A stretch of 29,972 nucleotides of DNA from CAZKCI01 sp964551475 (GCA_964551475.1 CAZKCI010000063.1:1-29972), one strand, 5' to 3'. Positions 15,149-22,934 are shown, numbered from the stretch's first letter. Translations and numbers: made by a program. Notes: generated by a model not told the origin, from the letters alone.

Positions 15149-15921
15149 GCCTTTCTCCTTTCCGAGGTGAGACGTTGACTCAACCAGACGGCGATGAAGG
15201 TGACCGCCAGGAGCAGACTGGAGAGCGCGTTGATCAAAGGCGGGCTCCCATGCTTGATCATACTATAGATCCGGATCGGCAGGGTAGTGGATCCCGGTCC
15301 GGCCACGAAAAACGAGATGACGAAGTCGTCGATGGAGAGGGTGAAGGCGAGGAGCGCCCCCGCCCCGATCCCGGGAGCGATCAAGGGGATGAAGACCCGG
15401 CGGGTGGTCGTCCACCAGGAAGCCCCCAGGTCCTGCGCCGCCTCGATCACCGAGAAGTCGAAGTCCTGGAGACGGCCCAGGACGACCATCGCCACGTAGG
15501 AGATGCAGAAGGTGACGTGGGCGAGGAAGATGGTGAAGAGCCCGAGCGACACTCCCGTCGCCACGAAAGCGAGGAGGAGGCTGATCCCCATCAGGATCTC
15601 CGGGACGACCAGGGGCGTGTAGATCAGTCCGTAGTGGACCCGCTGGAGGCCGGACCGGTAGCGATGGAGGGCGAAGGCGGCGGTGGTGCCGAGGACGGAG
15701 GAGACGGCGGTGGCCGCGAAGGCGATGATCAGCGTGTTGCGCAGAGCGTGCCAGATCTCGCGCGCCGCGAAGAGCTTCGCGTACCAGTCGAGCGAGAACC
15801 CCGCCCAGGAGCCGCCGAAACGCGAGGCGTTGAAAGAGTTGACCACCAGAACGAGGATGGGGAGGTAGAAGAAGGCGAGCACGGCCAGGGTGACCAGGAA
15901 CGGCAGGAGGCTTCTCTTCAC
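15145..15921 (-). CDS. potC: Spermidine/putrescine ABC transporter, permease
   Basis: The 258-residue permease has about six membrane segments and the ABC-permease EAA loop at 160-179 (EAAQDLGASWW...), which contacts the ATPase PotA. It starts at GTG 15921, overlapping the potB stop (GTGA). The frame is open far upstream through potB, but that extension is the antiparallel codon effect of high GC and not a fusion. The N-terminal KRSLLPFLVTLAVLAFFYLP is the usual PotC opening. It also overlaps potD by four bases, showing tight translational coupling of B, C and D. Confidence 0.93.
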   Translation of the reverse strand: MKRSLLPFLVTLAVLAFFYLPILVLVVNSFNASRFGGSWAGFSLDWYAKLFAAREIWHALRNTLIIAFAATAVSSVLGTTAAFALHRYRSGLQRVHYGLIYTPLVVPEILMGISLLLAFVATGVSLGLFTIFLAHVTFCISYVAMVVLGRLQDFDFSVIEAAQDLGASWWTTTRRVFIPLIAPGIGAGALLAFTLSIDDFVISFFVAGPGSTTLPIRIYSMIKHGSPPLINALSSLLLAVTFIAVWLSQRLTSERRKA

Positions 15922-16796
15922 GCCGCCTCCTCCGCCCCGGCTTCCTCTTCCTTCTTCCGGCCCTGGGCGATGAGAACCCCGAGCAGGGGGAGGAGAACGG
16001 CGACGGTCAGGAAGGCCGAGAGAGCCGAAGCATGGGGAAGGTTGCGGTCCACGAACGTCCGCTGGGCGATCTTGTTGCCGATCATCTCGCTGTCCGGGCC
16101 GCCCACGATGTCCGGGATGACGTAGGAGCCGAGCGCCGGGATGAAGACCACCAGGATCGCGGTCAGGAGCCCCCGCCGGATCCCGGGGAGGAAGACCGAC
16201 CAGAAGGCCCGGAACCGCGTCGCTCCCAGGTCGCGCGCCGCCTCGGTCAGGCGGAAGTCGAACTTCTCCGCCGCCGCGAAGATGGGGAGGATGGCAAAGG
16301 GCAGGTAGGAGTAGATGGTGACCAGGAGGACGGCCTCCGGGCGGTAGAGGAGGGAGGCGTCGGCGCCGGCGAGGCCGGCCGCCACCAGGAGGTGTTTGAT
16401 CAGCCCCTCGGGATGGAGGAGGACCTTCCAGGCGAAGATCCGGACCAGGAAGCTGGTCCAGAAGGGGACGATCACCAGGAGGAGGATGAGGCGCTGGCGG
16501 CGCTCGTCGGCGCGGGCGATGTAGTAGCCGCTGGGGACGGCGAGGAGGAGGCAGGCCACCGTGGATGCGAGAGAGATCCAGACCGTTCGCCAGATGATCG
16601 CGGGATAATTCGGGTTGGAGAGGCTCTTCAGCGTGGCCAAGGTCCAACCCGCGCTGATCCCCCCGTAGATGTCGGTGGGCTTGAAGGCGACCGCGAAGAT
16701 GACCAGGGTGGGGACGGCGAAGAGGACGGTCAGCCAGAGGAAGGAGGGGAGCGTGACCAGCCACTCCAGGGCGTTTTTTCTTTTCCCCCTGTTCAT
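15918..16796 (-). CDS. potB: Spermidine/putrescine ABC transporter, permease
   Basis: The 292-residue inner-membrane permease pairs with PotC. It has an N-terminal span (about 15-38), a PotB-type periplasmic segment (TDIYGGISAGWTL), FWTSFLVRIFAW at 112-123, which is highly typical of PotB, and the EAA loop at 185-204 (EAARDLGATRF...). The C-terminus is Glu/Ala-rich. Start ATG 16796 has a modest GGGGA ribosome site. Unlike the tight B-C-D overlaps, it is separated from potA by 150 bp, almost all of which is the palindromic element at 16824-16959. Confidence 0.93.
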   Translation of the reverse strand: MNRGKRKNALEWLVTLPSFLWLTVLFAVPTLVIFAVAFKPTDIYGGISAGWTLATLKSLSNPNYPAIIWRTVWISLASTVACLLLAVPSGYYIARADERRQRLILLLVIVPFWTSFLVRIFAWKVLLHPEGLIKHLLVAAGLAGADASLLYRPEAVLLVTIYSYLPFAILPIFAAAEKFDFRLTEAARDLGATRFRAFWSVFLPGIRRGLLTAILVVFIPALGSYVIPDIVGGPDSEMIGNKIAQRTFVDRNLPHASALSAFLTVAVLLPLLGVLIAQGRKKEEEAGAEEAA

Positions 16797-16823
16797 TCTC
16801 CGGTCCCCGTCTGTTTCGATGCG

Positions 16824-16959
16824 GGTTGAGTGGTTGGGGTTAGGAAGTGGGTTTGGAAGATGGGTCAGGTAGATGGTGCGGCCAGGCTAGCGGTTTGCCA
16901 GGCCGCACTTAACCCTGACCCATTTACCAGACCCACTTCCTAACCTTTACCCATCAACC
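16824..16959. repeat. 136-bp palindromic repeat element, copy B
   Basis: This is the second copy of the element at 8588-8721. Shared landmarks are the ends GGTTGA and TCAACC, TTAGGAAGTGGGT and its inverse, ATGGGTCAGG/CCTGACCCAT, and a GTGCGGCC/GGCCGCAC core. The left end is more decayed than the right. The right end reads into potA and supplies that gene's last three codons and its stop. Confidence 0.85.
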
Positions 16960-18128
16960 GGTTCCAGCCCCGGCAGCCAGTTTTTCCCCAGGGAGTCGGG
17001 GGGCACCCGCAGCAGACGCTCGTCGGCTTCGCTGTAGTTTTCCAGCATGAAGCCGTCGTCGGCGTGCCAGGAGATGTAGACGTTGTCCTTCCAACGGATC
17101 GGCTTCTCGTCGAGGAAGAAGCGGCTGTGGGGCTGGGTGACGGAGATCCGCCAGTCCCCCAGCCGCACCCAGTACTTGGTCTGGTCGCCCAGGTAGATCA
17201 CTTCGTCCACCGTGCCGGGGACGAGGTTCTCCAGCGGGTCGGGGAGGGAACGGTCGCGGGAGATCCGGATCTTCTCCGGGCGGACGCTCAGGAAGACCGG
17301 GGACCCCGTTTCGATGTGCTTGTCGTTGAAGCAGACCACATCCGGGAAGCCCTCGATCGCGAGCCGGCTGTGCTCGGCGGTGATCAGCTCCGCCACGCGC
17401 CCCTCGAAGAAGTTGGTGTCCCCGATGAAGGCGGCCACGAAGCCGCTGCGGGGGGACTCGTAGATCTCGGCCGGGGAGCCGATCTGCTCCACCTTTCCCA
17501 GGTTCATCACCGCGATCTGGTCGGAGATGGACATCGCCTCGGTCTGGTCGTGGGTGACGTAGACGAAGGTGATCCCGACCTCGTCGTGGATCTCGTCCAG
17601 CTCGATCAGCATCCGCTGGCGGAGCTTCAGGTCCAGGGCGGCCAGCGGCTCGTCGAGGAGAAGGACCCGGGGTTTCAGGACCAGGGCCCGGGCGATCGCC
17701 ACCCGCTGCTTCTGCCCCCCGGAGAGCTCAGCGGGTTTTTTCTCGGCCTGCGCGCTCATCTGGATCAGGGCCAGCATCCGCTCCACCTCCTCGACGATCC
17801 GGGCTTTGGGGAGGCGGGCCACCCTCAGGCCGAAGGCGATGTTCTCCCGCACGGAGAGGTGGGGAAAGAGGGCGTAGTTCTGGAAGATGGTGTTGACCTT
17901 GCGCTCGTTGGGGGGGAGGTCGGTGATGTCCTGGCCGTCGAGGATGATCCGGCCGGAGTCGGGGTATTCGAAGCCGGCCGCCATGCGCAGGAGGGTGGTC
18001 TTCCCGCAGCCGGAGGGGCCGAGCAGGGAGAAGATCACGCCTTTCTCGATCGAGAGGGTGACCTGGTCCACCGCCTGGACCTTGCCGAAACGCTTGGATA
18101 CGTTGTCGAAGATGAGAAAGCCGCCCAT
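16947..18128 (-). CDS. potA: Spermidine/putrescine ABC transporter, ATP-binding subunit
   Basis: The 393-residue ATPase has Walker A GPSGCGKTT (37-45), the Q-loop in FQNYALFPH, signature LSGGQ (135-139), Walker B LLLDEP (156-161) and switch His193. The TOBE-type C-terminal domain (about 290-370) is as in PotA. It powers polyamine import through PotBC. It is the first gene of the operon; a candidate promoter is TTGTCT (18189-18184), 17 bp, TAATAA (18166-18161), with a weak 5-bp hairpin at 18140-18157. No good ribosome site precedes ATG 18128. Oddity: the last residues (VDG) and the TAA stop lie inside palindromic element B, so the original C-terminus has probably been replaced by insertion, with no damage to core domains. 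Confidence 0.93.
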   Translation of the reverse strand: MGGFLIFDNVSKRFGKVQAVDQVTLSIEKGVIFSLLGPSGCGKTTLLRMAAGFEYPDSGRIILDGQDITDLPPNERKVNTIFQNYALFPHLSVRENIAFGLRVARLPKARIVEEVERMLALIQMSAQAEKKPAELSGGQKQRVAIARALVLKPRVLLLDEPLAALDLKLRQRMLIELDEIHDEVGITFVYVTHDQTEAMSISDQIAVMNLGKVEQIGSPAEIYESPRSGFVAAFIGDTNFFEGRVAELITAEHSRLAIEGFPDVVCFNDKHIETGSPVFLSVRPEKIRISRDRSLPDPLENLVPGTVDEVIYLGDQTKYWVRLGDWRISVTQPHSRFFLDEKPIRWKDNVYISWHADDGFMLENYSEADERLLRVPPDSLGKNWLPGLEPVDG

Positions 18129-18189
18129 GGAAAGGCGAGCCCATGGTTGAGAATGGGTACTTATTATTCCAGGACCGGCGGAAAGACAA

Positions 18190-18221
18190 GAACTATATCG
18201 CGGAACAGAACTCTATCGCGG
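18190..18221. repeat. Direct repeat in the divergent potA/phosphorylase spacer
   Basis: GAACTATATCGCGG (18190-18203) recurs as GAACTCTATCGCGG (18208-18221), an 18-bp period with one mismatch in 14. It lies next to the candidate potA -35 and could be an operator, with no direct support. Confidence 0.35.
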
Positions 18222-18362
18222 GGAATCATCGGGCCGCGGCCGTCTCCGCCGGCATCCGGCGGGCATCTTCGGTCGGGCAAACTTGCGGCTCGCTCTTTCG
18301 TGGATTATATATTAACCATACGCGGCGCGTTGCCGCCGCCTACCCGCCGCCGCGATAACGCC

Positions 18363-19211
18363 ATGGTGCGACTCCCCTACAAAACGGCCCTCCTCAAAAT
18401 GAGCCGGGCGGATCTGGGGAAAAATGTCCTCATCGTCTGCGGAGAGGACCCGCCCAAGGTCCGCGCCTGTCTCAAGGGGCTCGGCTATGAGCTCATCTCC
18501 CTGGCCCACTGCCGGGAATCCCACACCTACCGCCTGAAGAAGGGGCGTCGCTCCTTCACGCTGGTGATCTCGGGCTACGGCTCGGCCTCGGTGGCCTGCG
18601 TCGTCTACGAGCTCGAGGAGCTTGGCGCGGAGAACCTGATCCTCGCCGGCACCTGCGGCGCCTCCTCCCATTTCCGCCTCGACGAACCGCTGGTTTTGCT
18701 CCGGGCCCGGATCAATCCCCTGGGCGGGTCCGGCGCGGTCGGCTTCTACACCCACGATCCCATGGACTGGGAGTTCTTCCCCTCGAACAAGCTCCTCCGC
18801 CAGACTCGCGGCCTGCGGCTCAAGCGAGCGGACATCTCCCATATCATCTCCTCCGACACCTTCTACGGATTCTCCTGCGTGCTGGACCGGGACGGCCGGC
18901 CTGTCTACCGGGGCCCGCCGATCGCCGACCGCTACCCCGCCGGTTATGAAAAATTCAGACGGCTGTATCGGTCCCAAAAACCCTACCTCCTGGACATGGA
19001 GGTGGGATTTTTTTACGCCCTCTGCGGCATCTGGAAGAAGCTCAACGGCCTGGCGATCAAGGCTCCCTCGAACTACGTTCCCTTCGAAAACGGCCATCCC
19101 CCGATCCGGGATGAGTCCAAGGCCTTAAGGGCTTCCCTCCAGGCTGCCGCCGACGTGATCCTGGCCCTGGAGACGAACGGCCAGCGTCCCTCTCCGGCCG
19201 GCCCCAGCTGA
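18363..19211 (+). CDS. Nucleoside phosphorylase-I family protein (uridine phosphorylase-like)
   Basis: The 282-residue protein fits the PNP/UDP phosphorylase fold: a phosphate-loop-like GYGSAS at 71-76, AGTCGA at 95-100, and DMEVGFFYA at 211-219, the position of the ribose-binding Met-Glu pair (DME) in uridine phosphorylase and related enzymes. It probably releases a base from a nucleoside with phosphate; whether uridine is the substrate cannot be told. The N-terminus (about 1-20) carries an extra basic stretch. The start ATG 18363 is chosen on frame and length, with no ribosome site; M13 (18399) is an alternative. It is divergent from potA. A weak TATATT-type -10 lies at 18308-18313. Confidence 0.82.
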   Translation: MVRLPYKTALLKMSRADLGKNVLIVCGEDPPKVRACLKGLGYELISLAHCRESHTYRLKKGRRSFTLVISGYGSASVACVVYELEELGAENLILAGTCGASSHFRLDEPLVLLRARINPLGGSGAVGFYTHDPMDWEFFPSNKLLRQTRGLRLKRADISHIISSDTFYGFSCVLDRDGRPVYRGPPIADRYPAGYEKFRRLYRSQKPYLLDMEVGFFYALCGIWKKLNGLAIKAPSNYVPFENGHPPIRDESKALRASLQAAADVILALETNGQRPSPAGPS

Positions 19212-19366
19212 CCGGGCCGCGAACCCTGTCCGGCCCGGCGAGATCTGCCCGATGGGCCACCACCGCCTGGCCCGGCGAAGTCCCGCGGCGGCAGCGAAGT
19301 TCTCCTGCTTCCGCGCCGTCCGCCCGTTCCCTCTGCGCCCGCCCGTCTGGCCGGGTTCGTCCGCTC

Positions 19367-19474
19367 GAGTCCGCCCGACCATCTGAGTCCATCCGATTGA
19401 CCGCGTCTTCCCGACCATCTGAGTCCATCCGGGCGACTGAGTGCATCCGACCGGCGGAGTCCGCCCGACCTTGC
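19367..19474. repeat. Degenerate 18-bp tandem repeat, six units
   Basis: Six consecutive 18-bp units begin at 19367, 19385, 19403, 19421, 19439 and 19457. The consensus is close to GAGTCCATCCGACCATCT, and identity between units varies. A diverged unit at 19331-19348 suggests the array once extended left. On the minus strand two frames remain open across it and would encode six-residue repeats, but no ribosome site or family match supports a gene. Confidence 0.85.
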
Positions 19475-19523
19475 CTCTCCATTTTTTTGCAAGAAATTCT
19501 CTCTGAAAATCATCCTTATAGTA

Positions 19524-19732
19524 GGGATCTCAGATTTGAGATTTCAGATCTCAGAAGGCCTGTCGGAGCAAGACATGCTCTCCGGCAGAGTCTGGGTAGC
19601 AGAAATTTCAGATCTCAGAAGGCCAGTCGGAGCAAGAGGTTCTTTTCGAGAGACATCCTTGCCGGGATCTCAGATCTCGAATGGTGAGCCGGCAGACGGG
19701 ACCTGAGATCTGAAATTTCAAATCTGAAATCA
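19524..19732. repeat. AT-rich repeat block upstream of the four-helix-bundle gene
   Basis: The block has a 33-bp direct repeat with one mismatch (19541-19573 and 19605-19637, starting ATTTCAGATCTCAG), then GCCGGGATCTCAGAT (19661-19675) and an inverted unit CTGAGATCTGAAATTT (19703-19718). The last two recur in the same order and orientation on the right side of the gene (20342-20356 and 20391-20406). Confidence 0.85.
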
Positions 19733-19753
19733 GCCCCACAACAGGAGGAGACC

Positions 19754-20305
19754 ATGAAATACAATCGTTTCGAAGATGTCCCTGTCTGGCGGGACGGGAT
19801 CGATCTGGCCGTCCGGGTCTTCGCTTTGACCGAAGACCGGGCCTTCCGTTTTCGGGGCGACATCGCGAACCAGATCCAGCGCGCCGCCCTCTCCGTCTCC
19901 AACAACATCGCCGAGGGGTTCGAGCGCGGGACGACCTCCGAGCTGATCACATTCCTCTATATCGCGCGCGGCTCGGCCGGCGAAGTCCGCTCCATCCTCT
20001 GCGTAGTGGAAAAGATGCCGGTTTTCTCCCCCTTGCTCCCCCGCCTGCCGGAACTCAAGGCCCTGGCCGAGTCCGTCTCCCGGCAGCTTCGCGCCTGGGC
20101 CGAGTCGCTCCAGAACTCCGGGATCGGAGGACAGAGATACCTGACGGAAAAATCCCGGGAGTCGTATCGACAGGACCAACGGGCGACCGCCTTCCTGGAT
20201 CGCCTCAAGAAAATGAACGAGGAAGCGGCGAAGGAGAGGGAGGAGCTGAGAAAGTCCGAGCAGCCGAAAGACGTCGCGGGCAGCCCGCCGGGATCTCGGA
20301 TTTGA
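19754..20305 (+). CDS. Four-helix-bundle protein (23S rRNA intervening-sequence protein family)
   Basis: The 183-residue protein matches the S23/IVP four-helix-bundle family: an opening FEDVPVWRDGIDLAVRVF (6-23), IANQIQRAALSVSNNIAEGFERG (37-59) and FLYIARGSAGEVRSIL (67-82). The core ends near 122. The family was first seen inside 23S rRNA intervening sequences and is related in fold to Avd of diversity-generating retroelements; free-standing members have no established function. A charged tail (123-183) exceeds the usual length, and its last codons plus the TGA stop lie in the downstream repeat block. AGGAGGAGACC before ATG 19754 is an excellent ribosome site. The gene stands alone between repeat blocks, consistent with a mobile or recently inserted cassette. 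Confidence 0.88.
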   Translation: MKYNRFEDVPVWRDGIDLAVRVFALTEDRAFRFRGDIANQIQRAALSVSNNIAEGFERGTTSELITFLYIARGSAGEVRSILCVVEKMPVFSPLLPRLPELKALAESVSRQLRAWAESLQNSGIGGQRYLTEKSRESYRQDQRATAFLDRLKKMNEEAAKEREELRKSEQPKDVAGSPPGSRI

Positions 20306-20420
20306 GATTTGAGATCTCAGAATCCGTTTGCCGTCTCGTCCGCCGGGATCTCAGATTTGAGATTTCAGGTCCCGCCGGCCGGGGAGCCCTCTGAGATCTG
20401 AAATTTGAAATCTCAAATCA
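20289..20420. repeat. AT-rich repeat block downstream of the four-helix-bundle gene
   Basis: It contains two direct units starting GGGATCTC (20290 and 20345) with TTTGAGATTT cores, and an inverted unit CTGAGATCTGAAATTT (20391-20406) followed by GAAATCTCAAATCA. The first unit holds the end and stop of the four-helix-bundle gene. Confidence 0.85.
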
Positions 20421-20449
20421 ATCGGCTTCCCCCGCCGCCCGCGCTTGGA

Positions 20450-20455
20450 TATAAT
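20450..20455 (+). promoter_or_regulatory. Candidate -10 element for the MltF-like/cobO operon
   Basis: An exact TATAAT lies 26 bp before GTG 20482. No convincing -35 is visible at 16-18 bp. The leader would be about 20 nt and just contain the GGGAGG ribosome site. Confidence 0.4.
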
Positions 20456-20481
20456 TCGCCCATCGGGGAGGTGGATGACCG

Positions 20482-22428
20482 GTGATAAGCGGGCTGTTCG
20501 AATCCAGTCGTGTTTCCGCGCTCGGCCGCGCCGCGCTCTGCTTGTTCCTCATCGCTCTCCCCCTCTCCTCCTGCCGGGGGAAGGAAAGCGCGCCCGCTTC
20601 CCCGTCCTCCCCCCCGCCTCCCCCTTCTCCCGCTCCCACTCTGGCCGAGCAGGTCCACGACGACGCCTACCTCGAGACCGGAGACCTCCCCGCTCTCGTC
20701 GGCCGCGGCCGCCTCCGCATCCTCGCCCAGCGTCGGGGAGAAGACTACCTTCCCCGGGCCGGCTATCCGCACGACCAGGACCGGGCGCTGGCCGGTGAGT
20801 TCGCCTCCGGCCTGGGACTGGAGCCGGTCATGGTCTACGTGGACAGCTTCGGGGACCTGATCCCGGCCCTGCTCGCGGGGAAGGGGGACGTGGTCGCCGA
20901 CAACATGGCCATCACGCCCGAGCGGAAGAAGCTCATAGCCTTCGCCTCTCCCCTTCTCTTCGTGCGCGAGCAGATCATCGCCCGGGCCGGCTCGCCCCGC
21001 CTCTCCGGGGTCTCCGCCCTCTCCGGCCGGTCGGTGGGCGTGCAGGAGGGGACGTCGTTCTTGGAGGCCCTGACCGCGCTCCGGAAGAAACACCCGGAGA
21101 TTGCGATCGACCTCCTCCCGGGCCATCTGACCAGCGACGACATTCTGGACCGGGTCGCCGCCGGTTCGATCGACCTGGCCGTGGACGACAGCAACGTTCT
21201 CGCGGTGGCCCTGCGCTACCGCTCCGATGTCGCGGCCGTCCTCGATCTCCCCGGGGAGAGGGCGCTGGCCTGGGCGGTGCGCCCGGGGAACCCCGAGCTC
21301 CTCCGGGCGCTCAACGAGTTTCTCACCCGCGAGCGCATCACCTCGGTCCGGGAGGAGAAATACCTGGACGACCTCCCCGACATCCGCCGGCGCAAATCCA
21401 TCCGGATGATCACCCGCAATCATCCTTCCTCCTATTTTCTCTGGCGGGGCGAGCTCATGGGTTTCGAGTACGAGCTGGCCAAGGAGTTCGCCCACCGCCA
21501 GGGACTTCGCCTCCAGGTGCAGGTCGTCCCCGACCGGGAATCCCTCTTCTCCGCCCTGACCGGGGGAGAGGGGGATTTCATTGCCGCTTCCCTCCCTCCC
21601 GATTCCACGGGCCCGGAGATTGCCTTGTCCCCGCCCTACCGTCGGACCGACACGGCCGTTTCCGGGGACGGTTCCCGCCCCGATTTCAGCGCGGCCACGA
21701 CGGTCTCCGTCTGCTGGGCGGTGAGATCGTCCGACCGCCTGCTCGCCAAGGAAATCGACGCTTTCCTCGCTTCCGTGAAGAAAGAGCCCCTGCTCAACCA
21801 GCTCTCCGCCAAATACGCCCGGGCGATCGGGGGCGCCTCGCCCGAGACGATCCGGGAGTACCGGGAGGCGAATCTGGGCGAGCGGATCTCCCCCTACGAC
21901 GACCTCGCCCGCCGTTACGGCGAGAAATTCGGCTTTCTCTGGCGGGCGATCGTCTCCCAGATGTACCAGGAGAGCCGTTTTGATCCCCGGGCGCGCTCCT
22001 GGTCGGGAGCGGTGGGGCTGATGCAGGTCCAGCCTCAGACCGCGGGCCAGTTCGGTTTCCGGGGAAACCTCGACGATCCGGAGACCGGGATCCACGCCGG
22101 CGTCGTTTATCTCGACTGGCTCCGCAAACGGTTTGAGCCGGAGCTCGATCTCTCCGAAAGCATGCTCTTCACGCTGGCCGCCTACAACGCCGGGATCGGC
22201 CATGTCACCGATGCCCGGCGGCTGGCCAAAAATCTGGGTCTCGACGATCGGCGCTGGTTCGGACACGTCGAGAAGGCCATCCGCCTGCTCGCCCGTCCGG
22301 AGTACGCGGAGAAAGCCCGCCACGGCTACGTCCACGGGGAGATCCCGGCCAACTACGTCCGCCAGATCGTCGATCGTTTCCGGGCCTACAGCGCCTTCTC
22401 GGCTCAGAGCGGGAGCGCTCTCCCATGA
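20482..22428 (+). CDS. MltF-like lytic transglycosylase lipoprotein with two solute-binding domains
   Basis: The 648-residue protein begins at GTG, with GGGAGG upstream. It has a lipobox LSSC (C31) and a Ser/Pro linker. Residues about 70-300 form a family 3 solute-binding domain (GRLRILAQRRGEDYLP..., ALLAGKGDVVADNMAITPERKKLIAFASPL, GRSVGVQEGTSF). Residues about 305-455 look like a second, shortened one (IRMITRNHPSSYFLWRGELMGFEYELAKEFA). The SLT lytic transglycosylase domain runs about 475-640 with catalytic E497 in MYQESRFDPRA, GAVGLMQV, and AYNAGIGHV. MltF has one binding domain and about 518 residues, so the duplication is unusual. It would cut peptidoglycan at the outer membrane's inner face, with the binding domains sensing a ligand such as muropeptides. 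It overlaps cobO by four bases. Confidence 0.88.
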   Translation: MISGLFESSRVSALGRAALCLFLIALPLSSCRGKESAPASPSSPPPPPSPAPTLAEQVHDDAYLETGDLPALVGRGRLRILAQRRGEDYLPRAGYPHDQDRALAGEFASGLGLEPVMVYVDSFGDLIPALLAGKGDVVADNMAITPERKKLIAFASPLLFVREQIIARAGSPRLSGVSALSGRSVGVQEGTSFLEALTALRKKHPEIAIDLLPGHLTSDDILDRVAAGSIDLAVDDSNVLAVALRYRSDVAAVLDLPGERALAWAVRPGNPELLRALNEFLTRERITSVREEKYLDDLPDIRRRKSIRMITRNHPSSYFLWRGELMGFEYELAKEFAHRQGLRLQVQVVPDRESLFSALTGGEGDFIAASLPPDSTGPEIALSPPYRRTDTAVSGDGSRPDFSAATTVSVCWAVRSSDRLLAKEIDAFLASVKKEPLLNQLSAKYARAIGGASPETIREYREANLGERISPYDDLARRYGEKFGFLWRAIVSQMYQESRFDPRARSWSGAVGLMQVQPQTAGQFGFRGNLDDPETGIHAGVVYLDWLRKRFEPELDLSESMLFTLAAYNAGIGHVTDARRLAKNLGLDDRRWFGHVEKAIRLLARPEYAEKARHGYVHGEIPANYVRQIVDRFRAYSAFSAQSGSALP

Positions 22429-22934
22429 TCCACGTCTACACCGGAGACGGCAAGGGCAAGACCACCGCCGCGGTCGGCCTCGCCCTGCGCGCCCTGGGCT
22501 GGGGAAAGCGGGTCTGCCTGATCCGTTTTCTGAAGGGCGAGCGGATCTCCGGGGAGGACAAGATTCTGGGAAAGATCCGGTCCTGCCGGATCGCCCGCTG
22601 CGGACGGGGGCGTCTGCTCCGGAAAGAGACGATCGGCCCGATCGACCGCCGGGAAGCGGAAAAGGGACTGGATCTGGCCCGCGCGGTCCTCGAGGGGCGG
22701 GAGGCGGACGTGGTCATACTCGACGAGCTCGCCGTGGCCGTTCATTTCGGTTTGCTTCCGGCGGCGGAAGTCGAGAAACTCGCGCGAAACTGCCCGAGAA
22801 GGATCGAGCTGGTCATCACCGGCCGGCGCTGCCCGCCCTCGATCATCCGCCTGGCCGATTACGCGAGCGACGTGCGCGAGCTCAGGCATCCTTACCGGCA
22901 AGGGACGAAAGGCCGGCGCGGCATAGAGTATTAA
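22425..22934 (+). CDS. cobO: Cob(I)yrinic acid a,c-diamide adenosyltransferase (CobO/BtuR type)
   Basis: The 169-residue enzyme attaches the adenosyl group from ATP to reduced corrinoid cobalt. The P-loop is at 8-15 (GDGKGKTT), followed by AAVGLALRALGWGKRVCLIRF-type sequence, VVILDEL with the Walker B-like Asp near 100, ITGRRCP near 132, and a conserved-type C-terminus of GIEY. Length is normal for CobO. It starts at ATG 22425, overlapping the MltF-like stop (ATGA), so it depends on translation of that gene. There is no leader for a cobalamin riboswitch and no other cobalamin gene in the window; the partner gene is not obviously related. Confidence 0.93.
   Translation: MIHVYTGDGKGKTTAAVGLALRALGWGKRVCLIRFLKGERISGEDKILGKIRSCRIARCGRGRLLRKETIGPIDRREAEKGLDLARAVLEGREADVVILDELAVAVHFGLLPAAEVEKLARNCPRRIELVITGRRCPPSIIRLADYASDVRELRHPYRQGTKGRRGIEY

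Larger units (their letters stand above)
19212..19753. other. 542-bp gene-free spacer with tandem and AT-rich repeats
   Basis: No gene is supported here. The left part is GC-rich and contains an 18-bp tandem repeat (19367-19474). The right part (19524-19732) consists of AT-rich repeats built from CAGATTTGAGATTTCAG-like motifs that continue on the far side of the four-helix-bundle gene. Confidence 0.7.

Noticed and set aside
15145..16764. One open frame that would fuse potB-antiframe sequence to potC
   Set aside because: Residues before the GTG at 15921 are Pro/Arg-rich nonsense in the wrong frame of potB, and the GTGA overlap gives a normal potC start.
19367..19474. CRISPR array
   Set aside because: The units are adjacent 18-mers with no spacers, and no cas gene is present.
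19057..19482. Minus-strand frames with six-residue repeats over the 18-bp array
   Set aside because: No ribosome site or family match, and the frames overlap the phosphorylase gene; a tandem repeat with a period divisible by three stays open by itself.
19754..20305. Avd protein of a diversity-generating retroelement
   Set aside because: There is no reverse transcriptase and no template/variable repeat pair nearby.
20413..22335. 640-codon minus-strand open frame
   Set aside because: It is the antisense of the MltF-like gene, with shadow composition (Gly, Glu, Arg-rich) and no motifs.
22300..22425. Cobalamin riboswitch upstream of cobO
   Set aside because: cobO overlaps the preceding gene by four bases and the upstream sequence is coding; no leader is available.
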